From positions 11,664,142 through 11,728,141 of the forward strand of contig NC_058164.1 in the NCBI RefSeq assembly GCF_020080835.1: a DNA stretch of 64,000 bases. Direction: 5' to 3'. Position numbers and translations under genes: made by a program. Positions 33,433 through 45,502 of the stretch are shown one piece after another; the stretch's first letter is position 1; every line of letters starts with the position of its first letter. Below the pieces are notes generated by a model. It saw nothing but the letters and a program-made list of their open reading frames with translations, made no database searches and was not told the DNA's origin. This DNA comes from Cotesia glomerata. Lineage: Eukaryota > Arthropoda > Insecta > Hymenoptera > Braconidae.

Positions 33433-36350
33433 TGCTCTCTTTTACCCAATACTACCTACGTACTTCAAATAGAATTAAAACGTTTGAGGTTAATACGTTG
33501 TATAGGAAAAATTTTCTAATACTCAAAACTAATAAATGTCAGTGTTATCGGCTACTAAAAAAAAGTTTTACATAACAACAATGCATTGTTGCTATATTCT
33601 ACCGATTTATTTATGAGAAAAATATTAGTTAAAAAACAATTTAAACATTTAGTGAAAATTTGATTATTAAACAATAAAACTAGTCGGTACATTCTCTTTA
33701 TCAATACATGTTACTTAACTATCAAATTTGTTTTTTTATTTAACGTTTTAACATTTAGAAGTTAAAAATTTTTTAGGATAATATGTAAATTTCCTCTGAT
33801 CCCCTAGATAGATAAATTTTCTGGGTCTTTATTGAAATCGTGATACATTAAAGATTTCTTTTATTTCTATTTTCCATTAAATATTCTCTTCAATAGACCA
33901 ATTACGACATTTTATGTGATGTATTTCATCAGTTTCAACATGATATTAAATTTGTTGTATTTAAAATACTCGCGATAAACGATCGATGTGTAAGTTATTG
34001 AAAAATAACATTGAATAATATGAAGGTTTATTGTTTATTTTTTATTTGGGAAAATACCCATACTCATAGACTAAATTCAACGGGTGTCGAGACGTTGACA
34101 ATATCTTCCAAAGCGGATGAGAATCGAATGCATTCGTGAAAGGATGCATAAACGGAAGAGCCTAACACATCCACATCGCCATCGGCACTATTGAGAAGAG
34201 AAGATGAGAATTTCTGTACTCTAACAGTACATTGTCGAATCGATATCAAGCTGGATTTCAAACTCAAATCTGAAAGCGACACATATGACAAGGTAAATTT
34301 TTATTGCGCTTGAAAATTTCTTTTTGTCTGTCACTGCAAATAAAAATTTTAGAGCTAAACTAATAATTTTTTCGGATTTGAATTCCAAATTGTAAAAAGT
34401 CAAAAAGATGTTTGACTTTAATTTTGCAACCAACCAAATCATGATAATGATATTATATTATTTGAGTGATTAATTTCTTGTTTAGCAAAATGAGCAAATA
34501 AATTTCTAATAATTGTATTAAAATAATTGCGTCAGTTGCTTTCAGACAATCGTCACGTAACTGACAGATGCATCGAAATAACTATTACATCTCAAATTTC
34601 GCTGAATTCCTATAAAACTTGATCTACAGAGTTGTACACGTGACCGAACCATTCATCTAACTTCGAGCCTCCATTCCATCTGTTTGTGAGATACAAAAAG
34701 TTTTATGATTTACGCTATATCTATAAATGAAAATACTTGAAGCGTACCGAAGCTACGAGAACATGAGTACCTTCTGCCAGTTATAATTCAGAATATCATC
34801 AGATACTAATGGTATAATATGCAGAATAATTTTGACGAGAGTTTAGTGGTTGCTACAACAATTAGAGGGAAATTACACCGATGCTTACGAATTCAGAATA
34901 CTTCTTACTGTACTTTCAGCATTGTTTAAATACTCAATTGAAAAGTTTGTGTTTTAAAATGTCCTGGTACGAAATAAAGACCAGGTTTTCATCAAACTTG
35001 CACCGAGCCTTGCATTGTTTAGCTTAAGACTAGCTCGGTAATCAAAGATAGGGTATCTCTACTATCACAATGATTCTAATAATCATATTGTTTCCATGAA
35101 TAAGTTTCATTGGATACATTCTATCGAAAAATTTCTAAAACATTATTTTAATTTTATTATTAATTTCTAAAATCTGATTGTAGAATCTAGAGAAAAATAA
35201 TTACGCTGTTGATAATGTATTCATCTCTTTAAAGGGATACCCTTATACGTTAAATAAATTTATCCTCACTAAAACTTTTTCTTGAATCTCATATATAGTA
35301 TCCACTTATAGTTATCAATAAGTTTTTCTCCCTTAAAATAAGGAAGTTATACGATAAGGGATAGACATCTCATAAACCCTTGGACGGAGTCTAAGAGATA
35401 AACGGTCGTGTTTTTCGTTATCTCTCCACACCGACGATAAATTTTAACACTATTCGTTTTCAGGTATGCTTCAGTCAAGTGTAAAAAGCTATGATAGAAA
35501 ATAAAAAATATAATTCAGTGCTAGGTGTTGGAGTTATCGAAAAACTTAATCTAATTGTCTATTCAATTGAATTCAACTATTATAATTGGTTCAACAATTG
35601 AATTTAACAATTATAATTGGTGTATTGAGGATAAGATGGAAATAATAGTATATTAAATTTTATTTAACTATCGAAAAATTAAGCTAATTTTTTTTTTTTT
35701 TTTTCATCTACAGTAATTATAGGTAATATCTCAGTTTTTAATAGAAGGCTGATTTTAAAAACATTTTCTTAAATTTATTATAAGATACCGATAAAGTTTT
35801 TTTTTTAATTAAAGTTTCACTTATCTTGAACGTGAATAAATTTTTTAATAAAATCAACAATGATGTATTCTTATTACTGCGTCATGTTGAAGGAAATTCA
35901 GTCATATATACTCGTTAGAAAAATTGATTCCAAATACTGTACCAGTATGTTCAGAATAAAAGTTCAATTTTTCTTTAATATTATAAAACAAAACAATGCT
36001 ATCTTACTATGGAATACGCAATTTATAAATGTGCATACTAAAGCGTTTATTCAAAATTGAAAGACCTTTTAAGATCAGCATTTTTCTACGTGTTAACTGA
36101 CAAAACAGACACCATTATTGCTCATAATAAATTATGGCTTTCCAGTAGTTAGTAACAAATTCAATAATTATTGGGAGCATCAATATTGTTACACCGATAC
36201 ATTATTTAAGTTTTGAAATACTTGGTTAATTTTTCTTAAATGATCAAATATTAAAAGTCGTTTGTTTTATAACATAATTAAAAAAAACAATTAAAATAAA
36301 AAATACGCAGCTATACCCACACTTACCCTATGTTCCATACAACATCAAAA
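33433..36350. other. Unassigned AT-rich region
   Basis: About 2.9 kb. No transposon signature found. The minus-strand frame 34064-34291 (75 codons) has a more balanced composition than its surroundings and could be a host exon, but no family is recognised and no splice context stands out. A poly-T run lies near 35690-35704. Confidence 0.4.
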
Positions 36351-37419
36351 GATTCACAGATTCGGTAGAATCTGGCGCCAAGTTCCGTTCAAATCCGTTG
36401 TAAACAGAGCGCCAGACTACCGACTATGTTTACTGTAAGCAGAACGGTTTTCTGAGGCTGCGAAATTTTATTTAATTCTACGGTACTTTTTTTACCCAAT
36501 TTGTTTATCATAACAGTAATTCATCATTTATTTCACCGTATTAATTAATTATATTCACTTATAACAATTTATTTACTTGAAATTATTAAATTTTATCAGC
36601 ACATACTATAGCTCGCTCACAAATTTCGATCCCGACTTTTTTTTTATGGAGAAAGGTCAGCGCCACAGACTAGATAAAATAAAAATGTGTAGTAATCCTC
36701 CTATAGATAAGCAACTACAGTTAAAAAAAGTAATTCACAGCTTACATGTGCGGGCGGTAGGGGGGACTGGAATTACATCTGCATAAACTGTAGCTTCAAG
36801 GGGATAGTTTGCAGTAAAAAATGCAGTCAACACGAGATTTAAGTTGTTATCAATTGTAAATTTTCATTATAATTACAAAAAATACTAAAATCCGAACAAA
36901 AACAGTTTCACTGTAAAAAAGACGCGCCAAGTCCACGTTCATAAGACTATTAGGAAAAAAAAATTTTTTTTTTTCTTTACAAAAAGATACAAAATAAAAA
37001 ATTTAAAAAATCCAAGTAACCGATATGATTGTTTTTGATTTTCGGAAATTAAAAAAAATTTTATTGTAAATTTAAAAATTAAAAAAAAAATTTTAGAACA
37101 TACTTGGTGTGCGTCATTGTGTATTTCAATTTTTTTAAAGTCTTAATAAATAGATTTTACGAATTTCATTAAAAGTAAAATATTTTGCAACCACGCACAC
37201 TAAATACGTTCTAAAATTTTTTTTTTAATTTTTAAATTTACAATAAAATTTTTTTTTAATTTTCGAAATTCATAAACAATCATATCGGTTACTTGGATTT
37301 TTTAATTTTTTTATTTTGTATCTTTTTGTAAAGAAAAAAAAAAAAATTTTTTTTCCTAATAGTCTTATGAACGTGGACTTGGCGCGTCTTTTTTACAGTG
37401 AAACTGTTTTTGTTCGGAT
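36351..37419 (+). mobile_element. Composite foldback + Cys-rich exon element, copy 2
   Basis: Opposite orientation to 3768 and 48461. It begins with a hairpin-rich end (36351-36420, 'gattcggtagaatctggcg'), continues with the exon region (36580-36840), and ends in the foldback part (36891-37419), whose ends read 'tccgaacaaaaacagtttc' and complement. Confidence 0.75.
36600..36840 (+). pseudogene. Dispersed Cys-rich exon, copy 2 (frameshifted)
   Basis: One frame reads NFDPDFFFMEKGQRHRLDK...PPIDKQLQLKK. After a shift near 36745 another reads WNYICINCSFKGIVCSKKC followed by SQHEI and a stop. The Cys pattern CxxC-x6-C-x3-C and the terminal stop agree with copies at 49024 and 9909. It looks like a zinc-binding C-terminal exon of a transposon protein. 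No known domain recognised. Confidence 0.55.
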
Positions 37420-40400
37420 ATTTTATTCTTCAAATATATTTATATTTAAATTATATGTGCTTATAATGATAATACTACATGTAGCCGAAAGTTCAGCTAA
37501 CATAATATCTTTAAAATCTCTTCAATCTCTTATTTGACGATTATAACCAATGCTTATAGCTGAAATACTTCATCTCCCCTTACCCTTGGACCCTTTTGAC
37601 TGTTCTCAGCAGCAGGCGTTACATTACCCCTCGAATGTCAATGTGAACTCTAGTTTAACATGGACAAAATATCGATTTGGCTTTCCTTCCGTTATACGGA
37701 TATGAAAAAAAAAATAAAAAAAAAAAAAAAGAGGATGAAACGACATTGTGTCAAGTTGTTATTGTGATGCATCGATGGAAACAAATTTGATGTACGGTTT
37801 GGCCCATTTGTCGCCTTTCAACGAGATTCAGGATTAAAATTCGATTTGGCTGGGATGAAAATCAAACGTGATTAGTGAAATGGGATATAAATAAAAAAAA
37901 AAAAAGTAATGGCAAGACCTAAATTTTCTGGAAAATAGCTTGTGATGCTCGCGCTGTGTATGTGTAAAGTTAGTGATGTATTATTTCATCAGTACAGAAG
38001 TTAAAATAAACTATGAGTATGAGGTTTAATGGTTCAAAGCACGATCGAGATTTTAACTTTTACAGCGTAACTCATATGTTGGATTTATGATTGATGATAT
38101 ATACATATCATACAAATAACTCAGTTATGGATTTCAGAACTAATTGACCTGCTTTTCCAAGTTATAACATTTCAGATAACATTAAAAAAGTATTGTTCAT
38201 TTCATAGACTCTGTGTTATGTTGTTCGATTGTGTTTGACTACATGAATGCCAGTTTATTTTTGTACTTTTATTAGATAAACATTTTTACATGTTTTTTTT
38301 TTTTTTTTTTTTTTTCTTTTTCATTAAGTAAAGTGAAAAATAGAATTTTTTTATTTAATGAATTTCAATAGAAGTTATTTGAAATAACAGAGGGAAATAA
38401 ATTATTAGTAGTATTAATATATATTTTGCTAATAGACAATGGGATTAAAGTCGGACGTAAGAGAAAGGCAAACGGACAGATTGTAGAGGAAATAGATCTA
38501 GATTGGCGCGTCTCGTTTACCCAAGACGATCGATGTCAAGGGATTAAGAACAGATTAAACGTGCTTTTGGCTGGTCCATTTCAGTAAAAGCACTAGTAAC
38601 TACAGGATAAGTTTCAATGCTTGGATTTCTTGGAAGAGATTGTGTAAACGCGTCGCAATTGAGTCTTTGCTAGGTCACGAGGTTTACTATATAGTTTGTG
38701 GTTTGAGGAGAACTAGTATCACTACCGAATAGGAGAATAAGTATGATATAAAAAAAAATTTGAGATGTACGAGGTGAATATACAACAGTGTCAAGAGGAA
38801 GAGTGAACATAAAGCAGGATGATGCTTTGTTACTCGATAAATTGATCCCTCTTGTTCTTCTTTCACTTTTGACAATCGATAATCTATTGTGGAATAGCAT
38901 AACAATAGCTGCGAAGTGATGGTTTTAAAAATCTAAACCAAACTGAACATTTTTTTATTGTTTTTTACAACAAGTAGGTGAAAAAATATTCGATTTACAT
39001 GAAAAAATTTAAAGATATTGAAGAAGCAGAGAGAAAGAATAAATAAAATTATACGTATTTTCAACGAGCATCGGTATTGTGACTCAACGTCGAACTGGAT
39101 TTCACTGAAAACCATTCATGCAGAAAAATTCTACAGAATAAAGCATTCTTGGTGTCACGTCGAGCACACATATTCGTATGTTCTTAGATCTCTAACTGCA
39201 ACTGAAAACGCACGTGCGTAGGTATTTGATTTTATAAGACTCCTTCTGAAGTACAATTATTTTTTTTCCTCAGCTCGATAAGAATTCTTTTAGTCTGATG
39301 TATACAACCAGCTAGAGTAATTTCGATCGGAAGATAGTGAAAAATACCGCAATGTATTTCAGTATGCAAAACTCGTCTTGTACTAGAGCGTCGATATTCT
39401 GATATTGTTCGGCACCGTGTCTTACGGATTTCCACTTGATTCTTCTCACCTTCTTTTCTTTATAGCTATTCTCATTGCGGAAAATTCAAGCGTATTTAGA
39501 TTCTAAGTGTTCGGTATGCCGCAGTCTTTCTTACTATCTGCCACTGAGTCATGGTCTCTAAGTGGATTTAAGTAAGCCGGCTTTTGGACTGCTTTGCACC
39601 CAACTCTTGTACGTACTCTACAACGCTATTAATTTAAGATATATTCATCTTAAAAGTCCTTTGAACGAGTTAGCCAGCCACCAGTCGGTACTCGTTGTCT
39701 TAGTTGCCCAACTTGCAACTTTTGAAATCTCGTATGGAGTTGGACTTTAATCTTGATGTATGCCTTCAAGACGTTTTTATTTCTTGTTGTTTTTTATTTT
39801 CGCAGAGAAAAAAAATAAACGTCAGTAAAAGAGGATGAAGAAATAACAAAAAAAAGAGTATCGGAAAATATAAAAGATGAAACTTTCCAAGTCACTTTCG
39901 GAATTTTTGCTTTGGCAGAGTAGAAAGAAAAGTAGAGACAGAAAGGAACAAAATGCCCAAAGGCAAAGAAGAGGTTAACATAGCCGCACATATAAATCGG
40001 AGTTATGACTGTGGTTGAAGATGACACGTCCAAATATAAAAGAAGGAAGAGCTCAAGCTGAGGTCGCTGCTCGCTGCATACATATTTTATGAAGCAATCG
40101 CAGCAAGCCTTTATCTACAGTTTGTTCAGCTCTTGTTTTCAGTCTGTATTCCTTCGGACTTATCTTTGCGTTTGCGGTCTCGTTAAAGAAATAACTTCCA
40201 GCCATGTCATTCATTAATAGATATTAACTTGCATCGCAATAAGAAAGTGTAAGTCATCAATTTCAAAATTTATTTTTGAAATTTTTGATATTTGTATTTT
40301 TCACAAATATCATTATAGATTTTTAATCTTTATTGAATGGATCTAACCCGTCTATGGAATCAATGTGCACAGCAAATTTCAATATGTTTCGTTACTGACC

Positions 40401-41455
40401 GTTTACTATGATATCTGACAATAAGGACTTTAAGGAAAAGATAAATTTTTATAAGGTTGTTTTTAATCAGTTTCATTATTTTAAAAATCCTCCCACGTTT
40501 TCCGTCAAAATCAATATAATCAATGACAGACTCAACATAGAGGTCACTAAAACAACACCAATGTCCTTCATTGAAGTTTTAAAAAATCATTAACGTGTAT
40601 AAACTTTCAATGAATTTATTAAGAATACTTCATACATAAAAAAGAAACCATTTTGATTTAAAAAATTTTCTTTGTTTTATTATTCGCTTTTATGAAATTA
40701 AACTTTTCTATGCAAAATGAACTTTCCTAAATTAATCATCAAAGAATGCAGCTAAAAAAATTAGTTTCTTTTTGTTTTCGATAATCACACAGCATGCACC
40801 TTCGCTCTTAAAATGCCAAAAATTACATATTACTCATATATTTCTAAAACGACGTATTTGTGTCATGTTTAATCAAGTCAATTTTTTTTATCAGTATAAT
40901 GTTTATATTCTGTTATTTATATGTATGTTTATATTCAATTATTCACGTGAAAAACCTGTTAATACGGAATACATTTTATAGATTTCATGTTAGATTGGAG
41001 AAAAATGCGGGCTAAAAACCCATCAATTTTAATTATGCTATCAACTAAACTTCAAACTGAAAGTTTAAGCTTACAAAAAATTTTTACTGCATTATTACAA
41101 TTACTGTGATGTCTGAGTCATTTTTATTAAAGCTTATTATTATCGATAATATCGATACGTTTTAAAATCGTATATTAATTATTGTAATGTAGCATAATAA
41201 TTTTTTGTACACCTTAATTTTTTGTTTGAAATAGGGTCGACATCGACAGTATAATAAAAATTGATGAGTTCCAAACCAGTATATTTCTGCATGAATGAAT
41301 TTTTCAACAGACAACTATACTTTTTTTTATTTTTATTCAGTTTTTACCGTTGAGTTTGTAGGTTAGTTGCTTTACGTTTATCAGTTGAACTTTTTCTAAC
41401 ATTATTGATAAATGTGTTCAATAGTTTGAAACGAAATACAGAAAGCCATACACTT
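37420..41455. other. Unassigned AT-rich region
   Basis: About 4 kb. It contains homopolymer runs (poly-A near 37708, poly-T near 38294) and a number of open frames of 60-80 codons on both strands with no recognisable domain. I see no TIRs, RNA genes or repeats shared with the rest of the window. Possibly host intergenic or intronic DNA. Confidence 0.45.
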
Positions 41456-41726
41456 CAGTAAAACTAGATAGCACTGATAAATAAAAGCCATCGAAGAAAT
41501 TGATGTAAATAAATAATGAGAATAAATAAATACAGCACGAATAAAAGTTTTGGTCCCTTGAAAATAACATGGGCTTGCATAGGGAAAATTCGTGTTATCC
41601 GAATTCTTTCATTAACACGTACTTCGAACACATTCACGAGTCCCCACGTTTACGAAATTCGTGTTATCAAATCCCCACCCTCAAATTTTTCCCGGCTAGC
41701 AGAGCGTTAGTCAGTTCGCCTTCAAT

Positions 41727-43574
41727 ATGAAACGGAAACAGACTTCTATCGATTTGTCTTTAAAATTGAAAATTATAGAGGAAGTTGAAAAAGGTGTGAA
41801 ATCAAAAACTAATATCGCCAAAGATTTTGGAATACCAAAATCGACTTTGTTAACAATTTTAAGTAACAAGGAAAAGTTATTTCAAGCTATAGCTGCAGGT
41901 TCTGTGACACCAACTCAAAAAACAAAGCGAATAAGACTTGCAAAACATGAGAATCTGGAGTCTCAACTATTAACGTGGTTTAATAGTGTTCGAAGTGCGA
42001 ATCTTCCAGTTAGTGGTCCTATTATTCAGGAAAAGGCCGAAAAAATTGCAAAAGACTTAGATATAGAAGGTTTTAAATGTTCCAGTGGTTGGCTGCATCG
42101 TTTCAAAAGTCGGCATAACATAGGAAGTGTTGCAGTGTGTGGTGAACTAAACAAAGTTATTGAAATTGATACAAATGAATGGATTACATATTTTGACGAC
42201 GTTAAGAAACCATATGCTGCAAAAGATATTTTTAATTTTGATGAGAGTGGAATATTTTTCAATTTACTTCCGGATCGAACTTTAGGGATTAAAGGAGAAA
42301 AGTGTCATGGCGGCACGAGAAGTAAATAATGGTTGACGGCTGTTTTTATCTGTAATTCAGCCGGCAGTGAAAAACTACGTCTTTGGATAATAGGAAAGTG
42401 GGCTAATCCATGCTGTTTTAAAGGTATTGATCGATCAAAATTGCCGTGTGAATACAGTAATCAACGCAATGCGTGGATCGATGAGGCTGCTTTTCGGCAA
42501 TAGCTTATAAAATTTGATAGCCGCATGCGAGTTCAAAATCGCAGTGTTTTGCTCACTTTGGACAATTGCTCTGCTCATAAAATCAGTTCACTGCAACTAA
42601 CAAATGTCAAAATTATATTCTTTCCTTCAAATATGACTAGCCGACTTTAACCTCTCGATCAGGGCATCATTGTAGTCGTTAAAAAAAATTATCGAAAATA
42701 TTTATTACGTCATGCTATACACAGTTTGGAGAGTAAACAACTACAAAAATTATTGAATGTATTACAAGCGATTCGGTTTATGGCTTTAGCGTGGAAATCT
42801 GTATCTGCTGAACAAATCAAAAAATGTTTCAATAAAGCTTGGACTAGAAGTGACGCAGAATTACCAGTACAAGTTGATGTCGTTGGGAGCCAAGAATGAG
42901 ATTATTGCAATAGCCTTAATCCTCATTCGGTATGTTGTGTTTATTTTATATCCATTAAATATATTTTATATATTTGTATGTTTGTTTGTATGTAATTATA
43001 TTAATTACATATATTCTAGGAATCTATTTCATTCGAGGGATACACTACAATAGATGATGACGTCTCTGTTTGTGGGTTGGCTTCATCGGTCTTGATAGAA
43101 GAACAAGAAGAAGAAGAAGAAGAAGAAGAAGAAGAAGAAGAAGAAGAAGAAGAAGAAGAAGAAGAAGAAGAAGAAGAAGAAGAAGAAGAAGAAGAAGAAG
43201 AAGAAGAAGAAGAAGAAGAAGAAGAAGAAGAAGAAGAAGAAGAAGAAGAAGAAGAAGAAGAAGAAGAAGAAGAAGAAGAAGAAGAAGAAGAAGAAGAAGA
43301 AGAAGAAGAAGAAGAAGAAGAAAACGTAGAAGAGGAAGAACAAAACGTAGAAGAGGAAGAACAAAACGTAGAAGAGGAAGAACAAAACGGAAATACAAAA
43401 CCTAGTCTAGAATCTTGTAGAAGTGCTTTGGAAACTCTACAAAATTATGCCAACAATAACAACGTTACTAATGACTTCGTAGAGTCATTATATCAAATAA
43501 GCTTTGAAGTTAATTTAGAAACTTTAAAAAATAAACGACAAACTACAATAACGCAGTATTTTGAAAAAATTTAA
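41727..43574 (+). pseudogene. Tigger transposase, four in-frame stops, one intron
   Basis: Exon 1 (41727-42929): N-terminal helix-turn-helix (LSLKLKIIEEVEKGVKSK, IAKDFGIPKSTLLTIL), CENP-B-type second helix-turn-helix (SGPIIQEKA...GWLHRFKSRHNI), then the DDE core (IFNFDESGIFF, LLTLDNCSAH, PLDQGII). In-frame stops: TAA 42327, TAG 42501, TAA 42648, TGA 42897, each explicable by one substitution. The inferred 90-bp intron 42930-43019 (gtatgt...tctag) joins in frame to exon 2 with FEGYTTIDDDVSV, a long poly-Glu tract and a tail ending TTITQYFEKI. No frameshift over about 585 codons. It would cut and paste the element. Confidence 0.85.
43106..43390 (+). repeat. (GAA)n tract and 21-bp repeats within the Tigger exon
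   Basis: About 72 uninterrupted GAA codons (poly-Glu) to 43322, then three 21-bp units encoding EQNVEEE. The tract keeps the frame of the transposase C-terminus. The tract also produces artefactual poly-Arg, poly-Leu and poly-Phe open frames. Confidence 0.95.
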
Positions 43575-43745
43575 TGTAAAATGGACTTTATCTACACTAA
43601 TAAAAAATAATTTTTTTAACGCTATTTAGCGTTTTAATATCTTATTCATACAAACTAATTCGTGTTGATGGATAACACGAACTAATTCGTGTTAACGGAT
43701 AACACGAACCAATTCGTGTTAACGAGGTTTTACTGTACTTAAATT

Positions 43746-43748
<3 letters not shown>

Positions 43749-43780
<32 letters not shown>
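43749..43780. repeat. Poly-A run
   Basis: About 32 A residues just outside the Tigger right end; possibly the tail of an otherwise lost retroelement. Confidence 0.7.
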
Positions 43781-43786
<6 letters not shown>

Positions 43787-43888
43787 ATATAAACTCTTCA
43801 TCATGATAAGTTGAATAGAACAATGAATTTACGATCTCTTCACATCGAGTTAATATATTATAAGTAATGCCCGAAAAAAGATGAGTAA

Positions 43889-43940
43889 AATCAACCGATT
43901 TTGGTGTGGTTGGCAGCATTTGATGTAATTTTTTGGACAC
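43889..43940 (+). repeat. RepA fragment at the left flank of the 9.1-kb element
   Basis: 'tcaaccgattttggtgtgg' and 'ttggcagcatttgatg' match RepA at 20615-20650. It abuts the left end of the CACGG element, suggesting that the element inserted in RepA. Confidence 0.6.
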
Positions 43941-43995
43941 TAATAAATACACGGTGAAAAATTTCCAATGAATTTTACTATATGTGCATAGTAAC

Positions 43996-44280
43996 ACTAC
44001 ACACTGATAAAAGGATTTGTTAATATTTAATAAGCTTTATTAACTGTTAATAAATTATTTTTTAACATCATGAGATTTAATAAATATTTATTAACAGTTA
44101 ATAAATTATTTATTAAATACGATTTATTAAATGTTAATATATATTTGTTAACAGTTAACAAATATTTATTAACAGTTAATAAGTATTTATTAAGTAGAAT
44201 TTATTAACTGTTAATAAATATCTATTAATAGTTAATAAATATTTGTTAACTGTTAACAAATATTTATTTAAGATAAAAAG
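43996..44280. mobile_element. MITE-like palindrome-dense block, copy 1
   Basis: Starts 'cactgataaaaggatttgt' and consists of 'ttaataaatatttattaac' type words in both orientations. Related to 52480-52680 and 52757-53034. The right end is decayed. Confidence 0.6.
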
Positions 44281-45502
44281 CAAAAATAGCAATTTTTTTG
44301 ACACTTTTTATAACCCTATAACTAGAATACATGATAATAATTCAATTCACTTAATAAATTAACGTTTTTAATATTGAAAAATATAAAAAGTAATTATGGA
44401 GCTGTGATTGAATTTAGTATTTTACAATAAACATTATTATAATGTAATATAATGATTGCAAATAATTTATAAACATTACAATTTTTTTTTTTTTTTTGTT
44501 TAAAACCTTTATTTTTTTAATAAATAAATACAAATAATGTAACACATCTGTTAAATTAAATTAAATTAAATCTCGATGAGAAACAACATTAACTCCATTC
44601 GATGTAACGTGAATTTTTAAAGGTCTAACATAATTTTTTAAACTTAATTGAAAAACTTTTTTTTGATCACTAATTTTTGGTAATTTTAAATGGTAGGCTT
44701 TAATGTAATCATTAAGACCAATTCTCACGCATTCCCGTAAAATAAAAAAAATATATTTACTATCAGAAATGATGTGATCAATAATTCCAAATAATGGATT
44801 ATTCTCTTGGTCATTAGACAAATGTATCGCATAGTTTTCTTTGAATGTAGTACCATTGACGTTTATATAAGAAAATTCTCGAAAATCTCCACCAACTTTT
44901 ATTTTAAAAATATTTTTTACGTTATTTCGTAAAACAGAACCGAAGTGTACACGATCAGCGAATCCTTTTTTCTTGAACCTCGAACTTAATTCAAGCTGCA
45001 ATTTGGTCCCAATAGTCAGCAATATATTTATACGATTGGTAAGTTAGCCTGCTTTTTTGATTTTTTGTGAAATGCTTCCTATTTTGCACATGATTGATAT
45101 TTTGGGGGACCCATTTTCTTTATTATACTTGGGTAATGAGTTAAATTATGAAACTTAGCAGTTAAATTTCCTTTAAATACTTGAGTGTATATTTGATGGT
45201 GACACTTAATTAATTCGCTGAGATAAATGAGATCATCATTTGATATTATTTGAGATGTCACTATATCGATGATGTTGAAAAGATGAGAGTATAAAATCCA
45301 ACCTTGATCATCTGGTAGTATCAAATCACCGACTAAAATTCCAAAATAGGAAATAAGTTTAGACATTTCTGCTGCAGTCGTTATCAAGTAACCATTCTGT
45401 AGATGACTTTCACTTATCGATGTCAGTCTGTTGCCCCGATCTGCTTCACAATGATCAAAGTATTTTAATCGATTATTTAACTGTCCTAGGGTAAAAAACT
45501 TA

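Larger units (their letters stand above)
41456..43736 (+). mobile_element. Tigger/pogo-type DNA transposon
   Basis: A transposase gene flanked by sub-terminal repeats of 'aattcgtgttatc' (left, 41590-41680) and 'gataacacgaa' (right, 43668-43715). The right end reads in reverse CAGTAAAACCTCGTTAACAC followed by TA, the expected Tigger/pogo form. The left end probably starts with 'cagtaaaac' at 41456 but diverges after 10 bp. A perfect TA duplication on the left is not obvious. Confidence 0.7.

Noticed and set aside
34064..34291. 75-codon minus-strand frame as a host exon
   Set aside because: Composition is plausible, but there is no family match I know, no repeat copy and no clear splice signals; left unassigned.
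43070..43405. Poly-Arg, poly-Leu and poly-Phe open frames
   Set aside because: Translations of the (GAA)n tract in other frames; the poly-Glu frame alone continues the Tigger C-terminus.
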